A stretch of DNA of 64,000 nt from Maribacter aquivivus (GTDB lineage Bacteria > Bacteroidota > Bacteroidia > Flavobacteriales > Flavobacteriaceae), in the NCBI RefSeq assembly GCF_900142175.1, contig NZ_FQZX01000001.1, forward strand, positions 1,922,001-1,986,000, written 5' to 3'. Positions 8,950-18,517 of this stretch are shown one piece after another. The notes below the pieces were generated by a model, which did no database searches, was not told where the DNA came from, and saw only the letters and a list, made by a program, of their open reading frames with translations. Within the stretch, counting starts at the first letter, position 1. Every line of letters starts with the position of its first letter. The position numbers were made by a program, and so were the translations under genes.

Positions 8950-10440
8950 ATGAAGAAAGGTATATTTTTTAGTAGTATCATAATTTTAATTTCGCTCGGT
9001 TGTTCTTCGCAAAAAACAATTGTCGATTCAGAAATTAATACGCAAAAATATACTCCAGATTGGGAATCTTTACAGCAATATGAAGTGCCGGAATGGTATA
9101 AAGATTTAAAATTCGGAATCTATTTTCATTGGGGTCCGTACGCTGTTCCTGCTTATGAAAATGAATGGTATTCTCGGTGGATGTATGTAGATGGGCACCA
9201 AATTAATAAACATCATAAAGAAACGTACGGGCCTTTAGATAAATTTGGCTACAAAGATTTTATACCCATGTTTAAGGCAGAAGAGTTTGATGCCGATGTT
9301 TGGGCAGATTTATTCGTAAAAGCTGGGGCTCAGTTTGCAGGACCCATTGCCGAACATGCCGATGGTTTTGCCATGTGGGATAGTCAACTTACCAAATGGG
9401 ATGCAAAAGATATGGGACCCAAAATAGATGTAGTCGGCGCTATGGAAAAAGCCGTAAAATCTCGCGGACTTAAATTTATCACTACCTATCATCGTCATTG
9501 GCTATACGCATGGTACCCAACTTGGGATGAAAATACAGATGCGTCCAACCCATTGTTTGAAGGTCTTTATGGTCCGAAAGTTCCAGAGGGTACATTTGTT
9601 ATGGCAAATAAACCTACAAATCCCTTACCTGATGAAAAATTTAACCAAGATTGGTTAGACAGACTTACAGAATTAACTACTAAGTATGATCCTGATATTG
9701 TTTGGTTCGATAACAAAATGGATATCATAGGTGAAGATTATAGAAAGCAATTTTTAGCCGACTTTTATAATAGAGGCCTTGAAAAAGGAAAAGACGTAGT
9801 CGTTACCTATAAGTTTACCGATTTAGCGGTGGGCTCTGCAGTTTTAGATCTAGAACGCTCTAGAATGAGGGAGAAAAAAGAGTTTACTTGGTTAACTGAC
9901 GATTCTATAGATTGGAAAGCATGGAGCAATATTGAAAATCCTGAATATAAATCTACCAATAGGCTAATAGATTTTTTAGTTGATGTGGTTAGTAAAAATG
10001 GTGCGGTACTTTTAAATATTACGCCGACCGCTGAAGGTAAAATACCAACGGAAGTTGAAGAACGTTTGTTGCAAATGGGGGAGTGGTTGCGTATTAATGG
10101 AGAAGCTATTTATGGAACCAGACCTTGGAAAATTTATGGAGAAGGACCTGCAGAGGTTATTGAAGGTCATTTAAGTGAGCACAAAAATGCTGATAATACG
10201 GCAGCGGATATTAGATTTACTACCAAAGACAATTTATTATATGCTTTTGTTTTAGACCTGCCAGAAGTAGAAATACGTATAAAAGCACTTGGTAAACACG
10301 AAAGAAAAATAAAAAGTGTTCAACTTTTAGGTAATCCTGAGAAAATATCTTGGGATCAAAATGATACTGAACTAATTATTCAACCAACTAAAAATCAACT
10401 TGGTGATTATGCTTTTGCATATAAGATTGAGTTTTATTAA
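8950..10440 (+). CDS. GH29 alpha-L-fucosidase/alpha-L-galactosidase-like lipoprotein (copy 1 of 4)
   Basis: The protein has 496 residues with lipobox 'ISLGCSS'. GH29 is a retaining family; the TIM barrel carries 'YKDLKFGIYFHWGPYAVPAYENEWYSRWMY' (in parts) near the N-terminus. The catalytic nucleophile is the Asp of 'DIVWFDNKMD' (~residue 254). A C-terminal beta-sandwich follows 'GEWLRINGEAIYGTRPW'. GH29 enzymes remove alpha-L-fucose, and a GH29 of the Bacteroides plebeius porphyran locus has been shown to be an alpha-L-galactosidase, which suits a red-algal galactan. The residue after the nucleophile is Asn here, unlike the other copies (Phe, Trp, Ser), suggesting different specificity. It begins 25 bases after the DUF2231 gene and so ends the cytochrome operon. 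Confidence 0.93.
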   Translation: MKKGIFFSSIIILISLGCSSQKTIVDSEINTQKYTPDWESLQQYEVPEWYKDLKFGIYFHWGPYAVPAYENEWYSRWMYVDGHQINKHHKETYGPLDKFGYKDFIPMFKAEEFDADVWADLFVKAGAQFAGPIAEHADGFAMWDSQLTKWDAKDMGPKIDVVGAMEKAVKSRGLKFITTYHRHWLYAWYPTWDENTDASNPLFEGLYGPKVPEGTFVMANKPTNPLPDEKFNQDWLDRLTELTTKYDPDIVWFDNKMDIIGEDYRKQFLADFYNRGLEKGKDVVVTYKFTDLAVGSAVLDLERSRMREKKEFTWLTDDSIDWKAWSNIENPEYKSTNRLIDFLVDVVSKNGAVLLNITPTAEGKIPTEVEERLLQMGEWLRINGEAIYGTRPWKIYGEGPAEVIEGHLSEHKNADNTAADIRFTTKDNLLYAFVLDLPEVEIRIKALGKHERKIKSVQLLGNPEKISWDQNDTELIIQPTKNQLGDYAFAYKIEFY

Positions 10441-10446
10441 ATGATG

Positions 10447-10536
10447 TTAGAAATTTGGTTGTGGTGATTTTTTTACTCTCACGTCCTTTATTTGAAACAT
10501 AGAAACTAATAGTAAAACTAGTATTATTGTTTTCAT
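10447..10536 (-). other. Tiny signal-peptide-like ORF, probably a gene remnant
   Basis: An open frame of 29 codons begins at an ATG (10536) and reads MKTIILVLLLVSMFQIKDVR, then nine more residues to a stop. It looks like the export signal of a secreted protein with nothing after it. The surrounding 297-base gap between the GH29 and GH16 genes otherwise holds only the GH16 promoter. It could be the head of a lost secreted-protein gene, or chance. Low confidence. Confidence 0.2.
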
Positions 10537-10662
10537 CACATAATTTTTACAACTATCATTCCATTTAACCCGAATCCCCAAATATTTGTTCTTCCAGTAA
10601 TATCTTATAGAGTTGTTACTATACGGTACTACCAGAATGTTCTTAAATTCTATGAGGTAAAA

Positions 10663-10724
10663 TCATATGTTGCAGTTTAAAATACATTTGAAAAGTATAC
10701 TTGTTTAGGCGCCGATTAAATTTG
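10663..10724 (+). promoter_or_regulatory. Promoter of the HYR-GH16 gene with tandem boxes
   Basis: The -7 box TAAATTTG (10717-10724) is a perfect TAnnTTTG. The distal box TCATATGTT (10663-10671) is a perfect copy. The proximal copy is ACATTTGAA (10684-10692), 21 bp downstream of the distal one and exactly 40 bp before the G at 10724. The short distance to the ATG at 10738 leaves a very brief leader, which would favour a downstream start at 10765. Confidence 0.65.
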
Positions 10725-10737
10725 TGAAAAAAGATAT

Positions 10738-11925
10738 ATGAAGTTTCACACATTTAGTTATAATATGTTTTTACTATTAATTGCAATAATTTTTACTTCG
10801 TGCAGTAGTGGTGATGATACGGTTAAAGTTGAACAAGATACTATTGCCCCAACAATAGATTGCCTTGAATCGATTACTGTTAATATACCGTCTTATGAAG
10901 ATGGGTCAATTGTATCTTTTGAAACACCTGAGGGTAGCGATAATATAAGTGCGGTTACTTCTCAGATTGCTGGTTTTTCTTCCGGAACAAAATTTCCAAT
11001 AGGTACAACAATCAATACTTTTGAGGCTAGGGATGGTGCAGGAAATAAGGCTACATGTAGTTTTGAGGTTACTGTTATTCAAGATGAACCATCTATAAAT
11101 CTTCCATATTTTGTAAATGCGAACCCCACTCCAGAAGGAAAAAAATGGACTAAGGTAGAAAATATGTCAGATGAGTTTAATGGGACAACCTTTGATGATG
11201 ATAAGTGGCATAGAAGCCCAGCTACAGATGGGTTTAATTGGATAGGTAGACCTCCAGGTTTATTTGAATCAGACAATGTTACTGTTAGCGATGGTAATAT
11301 GAACGTAACTACAGAGAAATTTGAAAGCCCTAAAATGGTAAATGGCATAGAGTTTACCCATGGTGGTGCAATAGTTCGTTCTAAACTAAAAGCACAACAA
11401 GGTCATTATTATGAAAGTAGAATGAAAGCCAACAAAACCATTATGTCTTCTACTTTTTGGATTTCTTTTCAACAGAATTGTAATACTGGTCCTTTAAGAA
11501 AACTAGAATTGGATATACAAGAATGCGTGGGTAGACTAACAACTACAGCTGCTTGGGCGGCAGATTTTGATCACATATATGCATCTAATACTTGGAGACA
11601 TGAAAGGGAATGTGATACCGAAGTAACTGGGTCATTACAAAGCCCGGCTAAAACAGTTTTAGAAAAGAAAAATAATTCTAGGTATTTTGTTTACGGATGC
11701 TGGTGGAAATCACCAACTGAGATTTTATTTTATTTAGATGGGCAGTTGACACATACCATTACAAATCCTCCTGCTGATTTTGATTTAGAGGGTCATTTAA
11801 CCATGGCAATAGAAACTTATGACTGGAACCCGATAGATTCTGAAACTATCTTTGAAACAGGCTCTTTTGATGATTTAACCACAAAATATGATTGGATTAG
11901 GTCTTGGAAATTAGAGGATGAATAA
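10738..11925 (+). CDS. GH16 agarase/porphyranase-like lipoprotein with HYR domain
   Basis: The protein has 395 residues. The lipobox is 'IIFTSCSS' (Cys ~22). A HYR domain spans ~residues 36-118 ('DGSIVSFETPEGSDN', 'FEARDGAGNKATCSFEVTV'). The GH16 jelly-roll starts at 'NPTPEGKKWTKVENMSDEF'. The catalytic signature ELDIQE (~residue 260) carries nucleophile, Asp and acid/base in the E-x-D-x-x-E form. The aromatic segment 'CWWKSPTEILFYLDG' and 'METYDWNP'-like 'AIETYDWNP' are shared with beta-agarases and beta-porphyranases, so an outer-membrane endo-galactanase is likely. The exact product is not decidable by eye. An alternative start at the Met at base 10765 (MFLLLIAIIFTSC) also gives a good lipoprotein signal. 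The gene has its own promoter with tandem boxes and ends before a bidirectional terminator. Confidence 0.88.
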   Translation: MKFHTFSYNMFLLLIAIIFTSCSSGDDTVKVEQDTIAPTIDCLESITVNIPSYEDGSIVSFETPEGSDNISAVTSQIAGFSSGTKFPIGTTINTFEARDGAGNKATCSFEVTVIQDEPSINLPYFVNANPTPEGKKWTKVENMSDEFNGTTFDDDKWHRSPATDGFNWIGRPPGLFESDNVTVSDGNMNVTTEKFESPKMVNGIEFTHGGAIVRSKLKAQQGHYYESRMKANKTIMSSTFWISFQQNCNTGPLRKLELDIQECVGRLTTTAAWAADFDHIYASNTWRHERECDTEVTGSLQSPAKTVLEKKNNSRYFVYGCWWKSPTEILFYLDGQLTHTITNPPADFDLEGHLTMAIETYDWNPIDSETIFETGSFDDLTTKYDWIRSWKLEDE

Positions 11926-11963
11926 GTAAAACCGTAATACATTTTTAGTTCAAAGGACAATCA

Positions 11964-12011
11964 CAATGAAAAAAGACGGAGTTGGTAATTCAACTTCGTC
12001 TTTTTTCATTG
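11964..12011. terminator. Bidirectional hairpin terminator between convergent genes
   Basis: A 21-bp stem with one G-T mismatch (arms 11964-11984 and 11991-12011, loop GTAATT) has A-rich and T-rich ends on its two sides. It lies between the stop of the GH16 gene (11925) and the stop of the minus-strand FG-GAP gene (12047), so it can serve both. Confidence 0.85.
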
Positions 12012-12046
12012 CAAATTTTGAACTATTGGTTAGATGCGATTGTTAT

Positions 12047-15000
12047 TTATTGTTCTGTAAAAAGGCGAAGTTTATCATCATTGATAGCACTTAGAATTCC
12101 AGTTTTATTACCAATATTTATTTTTTCAATTCCTTTGACATTGTATGGAAGTAAAATTCCACTTTCCAAGTAACTTACAGCATTGAAACTTCCTTTGCCT
12201 GTACCAATAAACAGTTGACCTATTGATGCATCTGCTCTTGTAGTTTCAACTTCAACTTCAAACTTGTTTCCCGCTATTAAAATATCAAGAATATCATCCT
12301 TGTTAAAATCATCTACAATAATGCCGTTTATGACCGAAAACTGAGCTTCTTTTGGTAAGGCTTTGATTTGTAATTCACCGTTGTTGTTTTCTAATATGAT
12401 GCTTTCAAAAATTTGAGTTTCATATTTCAAGGCATTTTCAATATCTGGTAAAATATCGTCGATATCTGCTTTTGCAAATTGTTGATAGGTTCTAAATTTT
12501 CGGCTTATTTCTGGCAGTTGTTGAGAAGAACATTCTTTGCCACGCACAGGTACAAGCCTATCTTTATAATGTTTAGTCAGAAAAATATCATTGGTGCCAT
12601 TACGATCAAAATCATTTGCAAAAATGGTAAATGGTTTTTCAACGCTAGCCTTAAATTTGTAGTTAAGACCAAGGTTGCCAATAACAAAATCTGTATCTCC
12701 GTCTTTGTCGATATCCGTGGCAACAATTTTGTTCCACCAACCGCTTGTTTTCGTTAAATTAAATGATGCTGTTGCATTGATGAATTCTTGACCTCGTTTT
12801 TTGAAAATGGTAATAGGCATCCATTCACCAACAATAATAAGCTCTTCTGTAGAATCACCATCAATATCGTTCCAAGTAGCCGAAGTAACCATGCCTATCT
12901 TTGATAATTCAGGGGCTATTTTTTGCGTTACATCTGTAAAAACACCATTATTATTTTCAAGCAAAAAGCTGTTTGGTGCGCTAGGGTAAGAATTAGGAAT
13001 CAGCCTACCGCCAACGAAGAGATCTAAATCACCATCCTTATCAAAATCTAATGTAACAACACATGAACCACTCTCTGTTAGCTTTGGTAAATTGTCAGAT
13101 AATTCAAAATTACCTGCACCGTTATTTAAGTATAATCGATCTTGTAGGGTGGGGGAGTTTTGTGAAAATTCATTACCGCCACTTACAACATACAAATCTA
13201 AATCAAGATCACCATCTGCATCAAAAAACACTGCGCCAACATTTTCGTTTTGGACGTTTGTTTCAAAAGCAGATTGTTCTAGTAATAAAAATTCACCTTT
13301 TATATCTTGTACATATATCGCTGCTTTTTGGCTTGCGGCACCACCTACATAAAAATCTTCTATACCATCGTTATTGACATCACCAACAGTTATACATGGA
13401 CCATTTTGAGATAATTTATGTGGTAATAGAATCTGTTTTTTAAAATCATCATATTCGTTTTCATGATGAACAAAGGGTGAATTAAACTTTGAATCGGTGA
13501 CATCTTTAAAAATAGGTTCACTTATTTTTTCAGGTGTTATTTTACTCTTGGCATCTAAATAGTTTATATTAATTAATTGATTAGCCTTAACATGCTGTAA
13601 AAGCTGCTCTTTGCCGTCTGGCCATACAATAGCAATCTTATCTATAATTGTGGTTGTTCCTAAACCAAAATGATTGACTGGTTCAACAGAAGATAAATAT
13701 CCTCTTACGGTTTTAAACTCATGGTACTGAATTTCATTATTATAGGTTAACGTTATTTTTGTTCCTAAACCTGACGGGTTGTTTTTAGGACCGTCTAATT
13801 TTATTTTCAAGTAATTGTTCTCTAAATCTTCAGCTGTGTTTTTATAAATAAAGGCAGGGCCATCTATATTATTGACTATGATATCTAAATCGCCGTCATT
13901 ATCTAAATCACCCAAAGCTGCACCATTAGAGAAACTTTCTTTATCAATGCCCCATTCTTTTGTTTTCTTAGTGAACGTTAAATCGCCATTGTTTTTGAAG
14001 ATGTAGTTTGCTCTTTTATTTTCTTTAAATTGACTTACAATGTATGCTACATTCTCCTGGGTAGTCTTTTTACTGGCTTCAATACTACGCATATATTGAC
14101 CTATTTTAGCATTGGTATCTTTATCCCAAATATCTCGTTTAAAGCCATTGGTGATGAAAAGATCATTGAAGCCATCATTGTCAAAATCGCTGCCAAGGCA
14201 AGCCCAGCTCCAATCTGTTTTTTCTACACCTGCATACGCACTAATCTCACTATAGATACCATTTCCTCTATTTAAATGGAGCATGTTATGCATGTATTGG
14301 TAATGAAAACCGTTCGTGGTCATATCACTGAATAATTTTGTATTCATTGAAGCCATTGTTGTTTTTGAACGCTCATAATCTTCTGGTAGCATTTCTAACT
14401 GAATGATATCTTCAAAACCATCATTGTTAAAATCTACAATATCTACACCCATAGCGTAAAATGGAACATGATTAAAACGTTTGGTTAATTCGTCACTAAA
14501 GGTGTTGTTACCTTTATTGATATAGGCATAATCTCTTTCTAAATAGTCGTTTGAAACATAGATATCTATTTTACCGTCACTATTTAAGTCTGATGTAGCC
14601 AAACCTAAACCGTATCCGTAATTATTTTTTATACCGGCATTGAGCCCTTCTTCTTTATAATTACCATTATCGTTAATGTATAATTTATCTCTATAGATAT
14701 CATCTTCGTTTGCTTTACCTTGTAGTACTTGAGTGTAGTTTTGAAAGAATTTTTCAGGTCTATTGGTAAGGTACATGTCTAAATCATTATCATTATCGGC
14801 ATCAAAGAATGAAGCCATTATCGAGTAGCCATTATCATTTAAACCAAATGATGCTGCATCTTCTTTGAAGGTCAAATCTCCTTGATTGATAAATAGTAAA
14901 TTTTCTCTGTCTTCTTTTTTATTTCTAAATCCACCTCGGCATACATAAATATCTAATAGATTATCTCCATTGATATCGACCATGACTACACCGTTATGCC

Positions 15001-15352
15001 ATCCTTTATTTTGATCAATATTCGCCTTAGCGGTGATATCTTCAAATTTAAAATCACCTTTGTTTAAGTATAGTTTATTTTCAACTTCGTTACCAACAAA
15101 AAAAATATCTGATAAGCCATCATTGTTAATATCGCCAACGGCAACCCCTGCACCGTTATATACATAATTGAAAAATTCATAAAAGTGTTCGAAATTTTCT
15201 TCAATTTGATTATTAAAATTTATTCCACTTGTTTCGGATGAAACGAATTCAAATAATGGGCTTTCATCTTCAGTTGAGACTTGCTCTTTCGAATCTTTAT
15301 TGCAACCACATATTGTTAAGAATGCTAAGATTAAAAAAGTAGAATATTTCAT
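12047..15352 (-). CDS. FG-GAP/VCBS repeat lipoprotein with ASPIC/UnbV domain (CRTAC1-like)
   Basis: The protein has 1101 residues and is anchored by a lipobox ('LTICGCNK'). It is made of many calcium-binding FG-GAP repeats of the form D-x-[DN]-x-D-G, for example 'DINNDGLSD', 'DADNDNDLD', 'DLNSDGKID', 'DFDNDGFND', 'DLDNDGDLD'. An ASPIC/UnbV segment occurs in the middle ('VEPVNHFGLGTTTIIDKIAIVWPDGKEQLL' in parts), then a second propeller. Proteins of this size and composition are repeatedly found beside SusC/SusD genes of marine Bacteroidota and are thought to be cell-surface glycan- or adhesion-related, but no activity is established. It follows the PKD gene in the same direction with a terminator hairpin between, so read-through or a separate promoter is possible. 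Confidence 0.88.
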   Translation of the reverse strand: MKYSTFLILAFLTICGCNKDSKEQVSTEDESPLFEFVSSETSGINFNNQIEENFEHFYEFFNYVYNGAGVAVGDINNDGLSDIFFVGNEVENKLYLNKGDFKFEDITAKANIDQNKGWHNGVVMVDINGDNLLDIYVCRGGFRNKKEDRENLLFINQGDLTFKEDAASFGLNDNGYSIMASFFDADNDNDLDMYLTNRPEKFFQNYTQVLQGKANEDDIYRDKLYINDNGNYKEEGLNAGIKNNYGYGLGLATSDLNSDGKIDIYVSNDYLERDYAYINKGNNTFSDELTKRFNHVPFYAMGVDIVDFNNDGFEDIIQLEMLPEDYERSKTTMASMNTKLFSDMTTNGFHYQYMHNMLHLNRGNGIYSEISAYAGVEKTDWSWACLGSDFDNDGFNDLFITNGFKRDIWDKDTNAKIGQYMRSIEASKKTTQENVAYIVSQFKENKRANYIFKNNGDLTFTKKTKEWGIDKESFSNGAALGDLDNDGDLDIIVNNIDGPAFIYKNTAEDLENNYLKIKLDGPKNNPSGLGTKITLTYNNEIQYHEFKTVRGYLSSVEPVNHFGLGTTTIIDKIAIVWPDGKEQLLQHVKANQLININYLDAKSKITPEKISEPIFKDVTDSKFNSPFVHHENEYDDFKKQILLPHKLSQNGPCITVGDVNNDGIEDFYVGGAASQKAAIYVQDIKGEFLLLEQSAFETNVQNENVGAVFFDADGDLDLDLYVVSGGNEFSQNSPTLQDRLYLNNGAGNFELSDNLPKLTESGSCVVTLDFDKDGDLDLFVGGRLIPNSYPSAPNSFLLENNNGVFTDVTQKIAPELSKIGMVTSATWNDIDGDSTEELIIVGEWMPITIFKKRGQEFINATASFNLTKTSGWWNKIVATDIDKDGDTDFVIGNLGLNYKFKASVEKPFTIFANDFDRNGTNDIFLTKHYKDRLVPVRGKECSSQQLPEISRKFRTYQQFAKADIDDILPDIENALKYETQIFESIILENNNGELQIKALPKEAQFSVINGIIVDDFNKDDILDILIAGNKFEVEVETTRADASIGQLFIGTGKGSFNAVSYLESGILLPYNVKGIEKINIGNKTGILSAINDDKLRLFTEQ

Positions 15353-15433
15353 ACTGATAGTATCTTTTAGGTTTTAAAATTTAGTAAGTCAGAAGGAAAC
15401 CATATTATTAATACGGTCAAATATGATAAATAA

Positions 15434-15470
15434 GAAAGAGGCTGACTAAGAATTATAGACAGCCTCTTTC
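15434..15470. terminator. Hairpin after the SusC-SusD-PKD operon
   Basis: The perfect 11-bp arms GAAAGAGGCTG (15434-15444) and CAGCCTCTTTC (15460-15470) surround a 15-base loop. The hairpin begins 29 bases past the PKD gene stop on the minus strand, before the FG-GAP gene. On the minus strand it is followed by an AT-rich, T-containing tract, so it probably ends or attenuates the SusCD transcript. Confidence 0.75.
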
Positions 15471-15498
15471 AAGCTTAAATTAATCTGAAAATATGATC

Positions 15499-16941
15499 TT
15501 AATTTTTGATCACACTTACATTGTCCATATATAAATCAATATTTTGCCCTATACTAAACCCTGGATTGAATATAGCTAGTCTTACATAGTATTTGCCTAC
15601 CGGTAAATTTACCGTAGCAGATGCGGTATTCCAAGTATCTGCTGCAAATCTACCTTGAAATGCTCTTAATGGTGTTTCAAAAGCGCCTAGGTTTTCTGTA
15701 TTTACGAAACCTAAATTAAAGACATATTCGGCACCACCTGTAATGTCGCCAAAATGGTCTAATGCAACAGTATAAGAACCAGCTTCGGTAACATTAATTT
15801 CAACTAAATAATCAATATTGATGTCAGTAAATCCTGGTACGCCAGGACCAGCTTCGTTATAGCTATATAAAATACTGCCAGATCCACCGCTAGGTGCAAA
15901 TATGGTATTCGATACCGATAGATTTTCAGATCTGTCTGTTACAAAATCTTCAAATACTGCAGTCCATTGCGATAAATCATCTGATTCACCATCATTATTA
16001 CCTCCTGCAACAATATTTGAATCTACGGTAATATAATCTGTTTTAGTTATAGTCTCTGAGGCATTATCGCCAGTTCTAGTTGCTTCCAATGTAACATCGT
16101 AGCTACCTAATTCATTATAAACAACCGTTGGGTTTTGTTCTGTTGATGTCGCTGGTAACCCACCAGGAAATGTCCATAACCACGCATCTACTGCACCAGA
16201 CGTTTCATCTGTATATGTGACTGTTGACGTAATCCCTGTTACTTGAGCATTAGCAGTAAACTCAGGAACTACAGGAATTGGTTCAACTACAGTTATATAA
16301 CCTTCAACACTCTTAGAATCTTCACTTAATGGTGATTCTCTATGAGCGGTTAAGGTTACTTTGTAAGTACCTAAGGTATTATATGTTATAATTGGGTTAT
16401 CTGAAGTTGATGTGGCAGGTGTACCTCCTTCAAATGTCCATTCCAAAAGATCATCTTCTCTAGATTCTAAAAATAAAGATTGAAGATTTTCAACTTCGGC
16501 AGTAAATGTTGAAGCAGTTCCTACGATTACCTCTGTTTCCGAGGCAGAAAATTCTACATTGACTTTTTTATAGACACCTACTAAAAACTCTCCCTTTTCA
16601 ATAGTACCATCATCATGCGTTACTTCTAATGTTGTAAGATAGCCAGGTAACTTACCTTCTTCATTTAAACTTTGCCCAGTAGGGTAGTTAACATCTACCG
16701 TTGCTTGGTCAGAAGTAGGAATGCTACCTTCTACAAATGTCCATAATCTACTTGTAACATTAGATGAAGAATCAATATAGGTTATAGTACCACCTTCTGT
16801 TATATTTCTGTTTTTTGCTGTGGCTTTAAAGCTCACATCTCTTATGCCATCTCTAACATCACCATCTTCTTCACAACTTATAAATGTTGCTACAAGTGCT
16901 AGTGTTAAAACCCATAAGCTATAATATTTTTTATTTTTCAT
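15499..16941 (-). CDS. PKD-domain surface glycan-binding lipoprotein
   Basis: The protein has 480 residues with lipobox 'ATFISCEE'. Three PKD-type Ig-like domains follow, each with the 'W-T-F-x-G-G-x-P-A-T-S...NP...Y..LGSYDVTL' pattern: a degenerate one at ~35-125, then ~130-225 and ~230-310. The C-terminal ~160 residues form a jelly-roll, carbohydrate-binding-like domain ending 'NIDLYMDNVSVIKN'. Its position 17 bases after susD, in the SusC-SusD-X order, marks it as the surface glycan-binding protein that captures polysaccharide alongside SusD. No catalytic motif is seen. Binding specificity would be for the galactan of this locus, which is inferred. Confidence 0.85.
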   Translation of the reverse strand: MKNKKYYSLWVLTLALVATFISCEEDGDVRDGIRDVSFKATAKNRNITEGGTITYIDSSSNVTSRLWTFVEGSIPTSDQATVDVNYPTGQSLNEEGKLPGYLTTLEVTHDDGTIEKGEFLVGVYKKVNVEFSASETEVIVGTASTFTAEVENLQSLFLESREDDLLEWTFEGGTPATSTSDNPIITYNTLGTYKVTLTAHRESPLSEDSKSVEGYITVVEPIPVVPEFTANAQVTGITSTVTYTDETSGAVDAWLWTFPGGLPATSTEQNPTVVYNELGSYDVTLEATRTGDNASETITKTDYITVDSNIVAGGNNDGESDDLSQWTAVFEDFVTDRSENLSVSNTIFAPSGGSGSILYSYNEAGPGVPGFTDINIDYLVEINVTEAGSYTVALDHFGDITGGAEYVFNLGFVNTENLGAFETPLRAFQGRFAADTWNTASATVNLPVGKYYVRLAIFNPGFSIGQNIDLYMDNVSVIKN

Positions 16942-16958
16942 TTTTATAATGTTTTTAT

Positions 16959-18506
16959 TTAGTAACCTGGGTTTTGAACTAGGTTAGGGTTTAATTGCAT
17001 TTGAGCATCTGGTATTGGCCATCTAATTTCAAAATCTTCATATTGAGTAATAGGATCGCCAGCATTTGGTCCTCCTTGGGTAATGCCTGAGATAGACTCT
17101 TTATATTTTCCAAATCTGATTAAATCATTACGTCTCCAACCTTCAAAACACAATTCTTTTCTCCTTTCAGACAATAACTCGGTGGCATTATCTTCTTGAG
17201 AACCTAATGTCATCATACCTGCTGGTGAAAGTCCGGCTCTTGTTCTTAAACGATTTACCGTATTATCAATAACACCTTGGGTCAATTTGTTCTGACCGTT
17301 CAAAGCCTCTGCATACAATAATAAAACATCTGCATACCTGATGTACGGATAATCGAACGGTGAATCATTTGCATACCCATTTGGACTTTCTGCATGCCAT
17401 TTCCAGCCTCTCCAAGTATTTTTGCCAACAGTCCATGAAGTTTCATCTGTTACTGCAGTCTCTGGGTCTGTATTATTGGCATTATGTCTAGCTATGTTGT
17501 TGATCATACGAACATCAGTATCAATATCATAGCTATCGGCAAAACTGTGGTTAATGTGACATGTTCCCCAGCCACCGCCGTTTTGTACACTACCTTGTGG
17601 ACCAAAAAAGAAACCTAACAATCCACCTTCACCTAGTGCAGGACCGTCAAGACTAATGGCAAAAACCATTTCTTGACTTTGTTCGTTATCTAAATCGAAA
17701 ATAGATGCATAATCTGGTAAAAGATCATATACACCACTGTCCATAACCTTTTTTAAAGCCTGTTCTGCCAATGGAAATTTATCCGTCTGGTTTAAAGGAA
17801 AACCGGTCATTTGAAGATAAATTTTGCCAAGTAATGCATTAGCGGCACCAGCAGTTACACGACCACCACCCTGCTCGGTAGGTAAGTATGGTAGGGCAGA
17901 AATTAAATCTGCAACCATAAAGTCATATACTTCTGAAGGAGCAGCTTGCGTTACATTAATATTTTCTAATGTAATAACCTCATTCTTCATTAACGGTATA
18001 TTTTCCCATGAACTTACCAAAGCAAAATTAACGGTAGTTCTAAGAAATTTTGCCTCGGCTACATATTGGTTTTTTAAATCACTATCTATTTGATCAGAAG
18101 ACATTGCGCCAACTCTGTCAACAACACTGTTTATTCTATTTAAAGATTCATAGTATTTAACCCATGCTTGATTAATTGCCCCAGTGGTAGGCGTAACCTG
18201 ATGTAAGTAAATTAATTTACGCTCGCCGCCCCAGTTAGGAAATACTACTTCGTCAGCTGCTGTTGTACCCCAATAAATGGACCAAGGTGCTGGGTTGCTG
18301 CCACCAGTTGGTGCTATTGATTGTTGTACGGCATCATACGCACCGTTAAGGTATGTTTGTGCTCCAGCTTCATTAACTAATAATAATGGTGGTGATACAA
18401 ATGTATCTGGATCTTCTGATAAAAATGATTCACTACAAGAAGTTATCGTTAGTATAGCTCCGAGTAAGAAAAATGATTTTAAGTAATTTTTTTTATAATT
18501 TTTCAT
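16959..18506 (-). CDS. susD: SusD/RagB-family nutrient-binding lipoprotein
   Basis: The protein has 515 residues. The lipobox 'LTITSCSE' is followed by SusD-family landmarks: 'FLSEDPDTFVSPP', 'AGAQTYLNGAYDAVQ', TPR-like helices, 'YIRYADVLLLYAEALNGQ' and 'ERRKELCFEGWRRNDLIRFG', ending in the RagB-type C-terminus 'LNPNLVQNPGY'. SusD sits as a lid over the SusC channel and hands oligosaccharides to it. The gene lies 11 bases after the susC stop, the standard order. The gene symbol is used in the family sense only. Confidence 0.95.
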   Translation of the reverse strand: MKNYKKNYLKSFFLLGAILTITSCSESFLSEDPDTFVSPPLLLVNEAGAQTYLNGAYDAVQQSIAPTGGSNPAPWSIYWGTTAADEVVFPNWGGERKLIYLHQVTPTTGAINQAWVKYYESLNRINSVVDRVGAMSSDQIDSDLKNQYVAEAKFLRTTVNFALVSSWENIPLMKNEVITLENINVTQAAPSEVYDFMVADLISALPYLPTEQGGGRVTAGAANALLGKIYLQMTGFPLNQTDKFPLAEQALKKVMDSGVYDLLPDYASIFDLDNEQSQEMVFAISLDGPALGEGGLLGFFFGPQGSVQNGGGWGTCHINHSFADSYDIDTDVRMINNIARHNANNTDPETAVTDETSWTVGKNTWRGWKWHAESPNGYANDSPFDYPYIRYADVLLLYAEALNGQNKLTQGVIDNTVNRLRTRAGLSPAGMMTLGSQEDNATELLSERRKELCFEGWRRNDLIRFGKYKESISGITQGGPNAGDPITQYEDFEIRWPIPDAQMQLNPNLVQNPGY

Positions 18507-18517
18507 AATAGTTTTTT

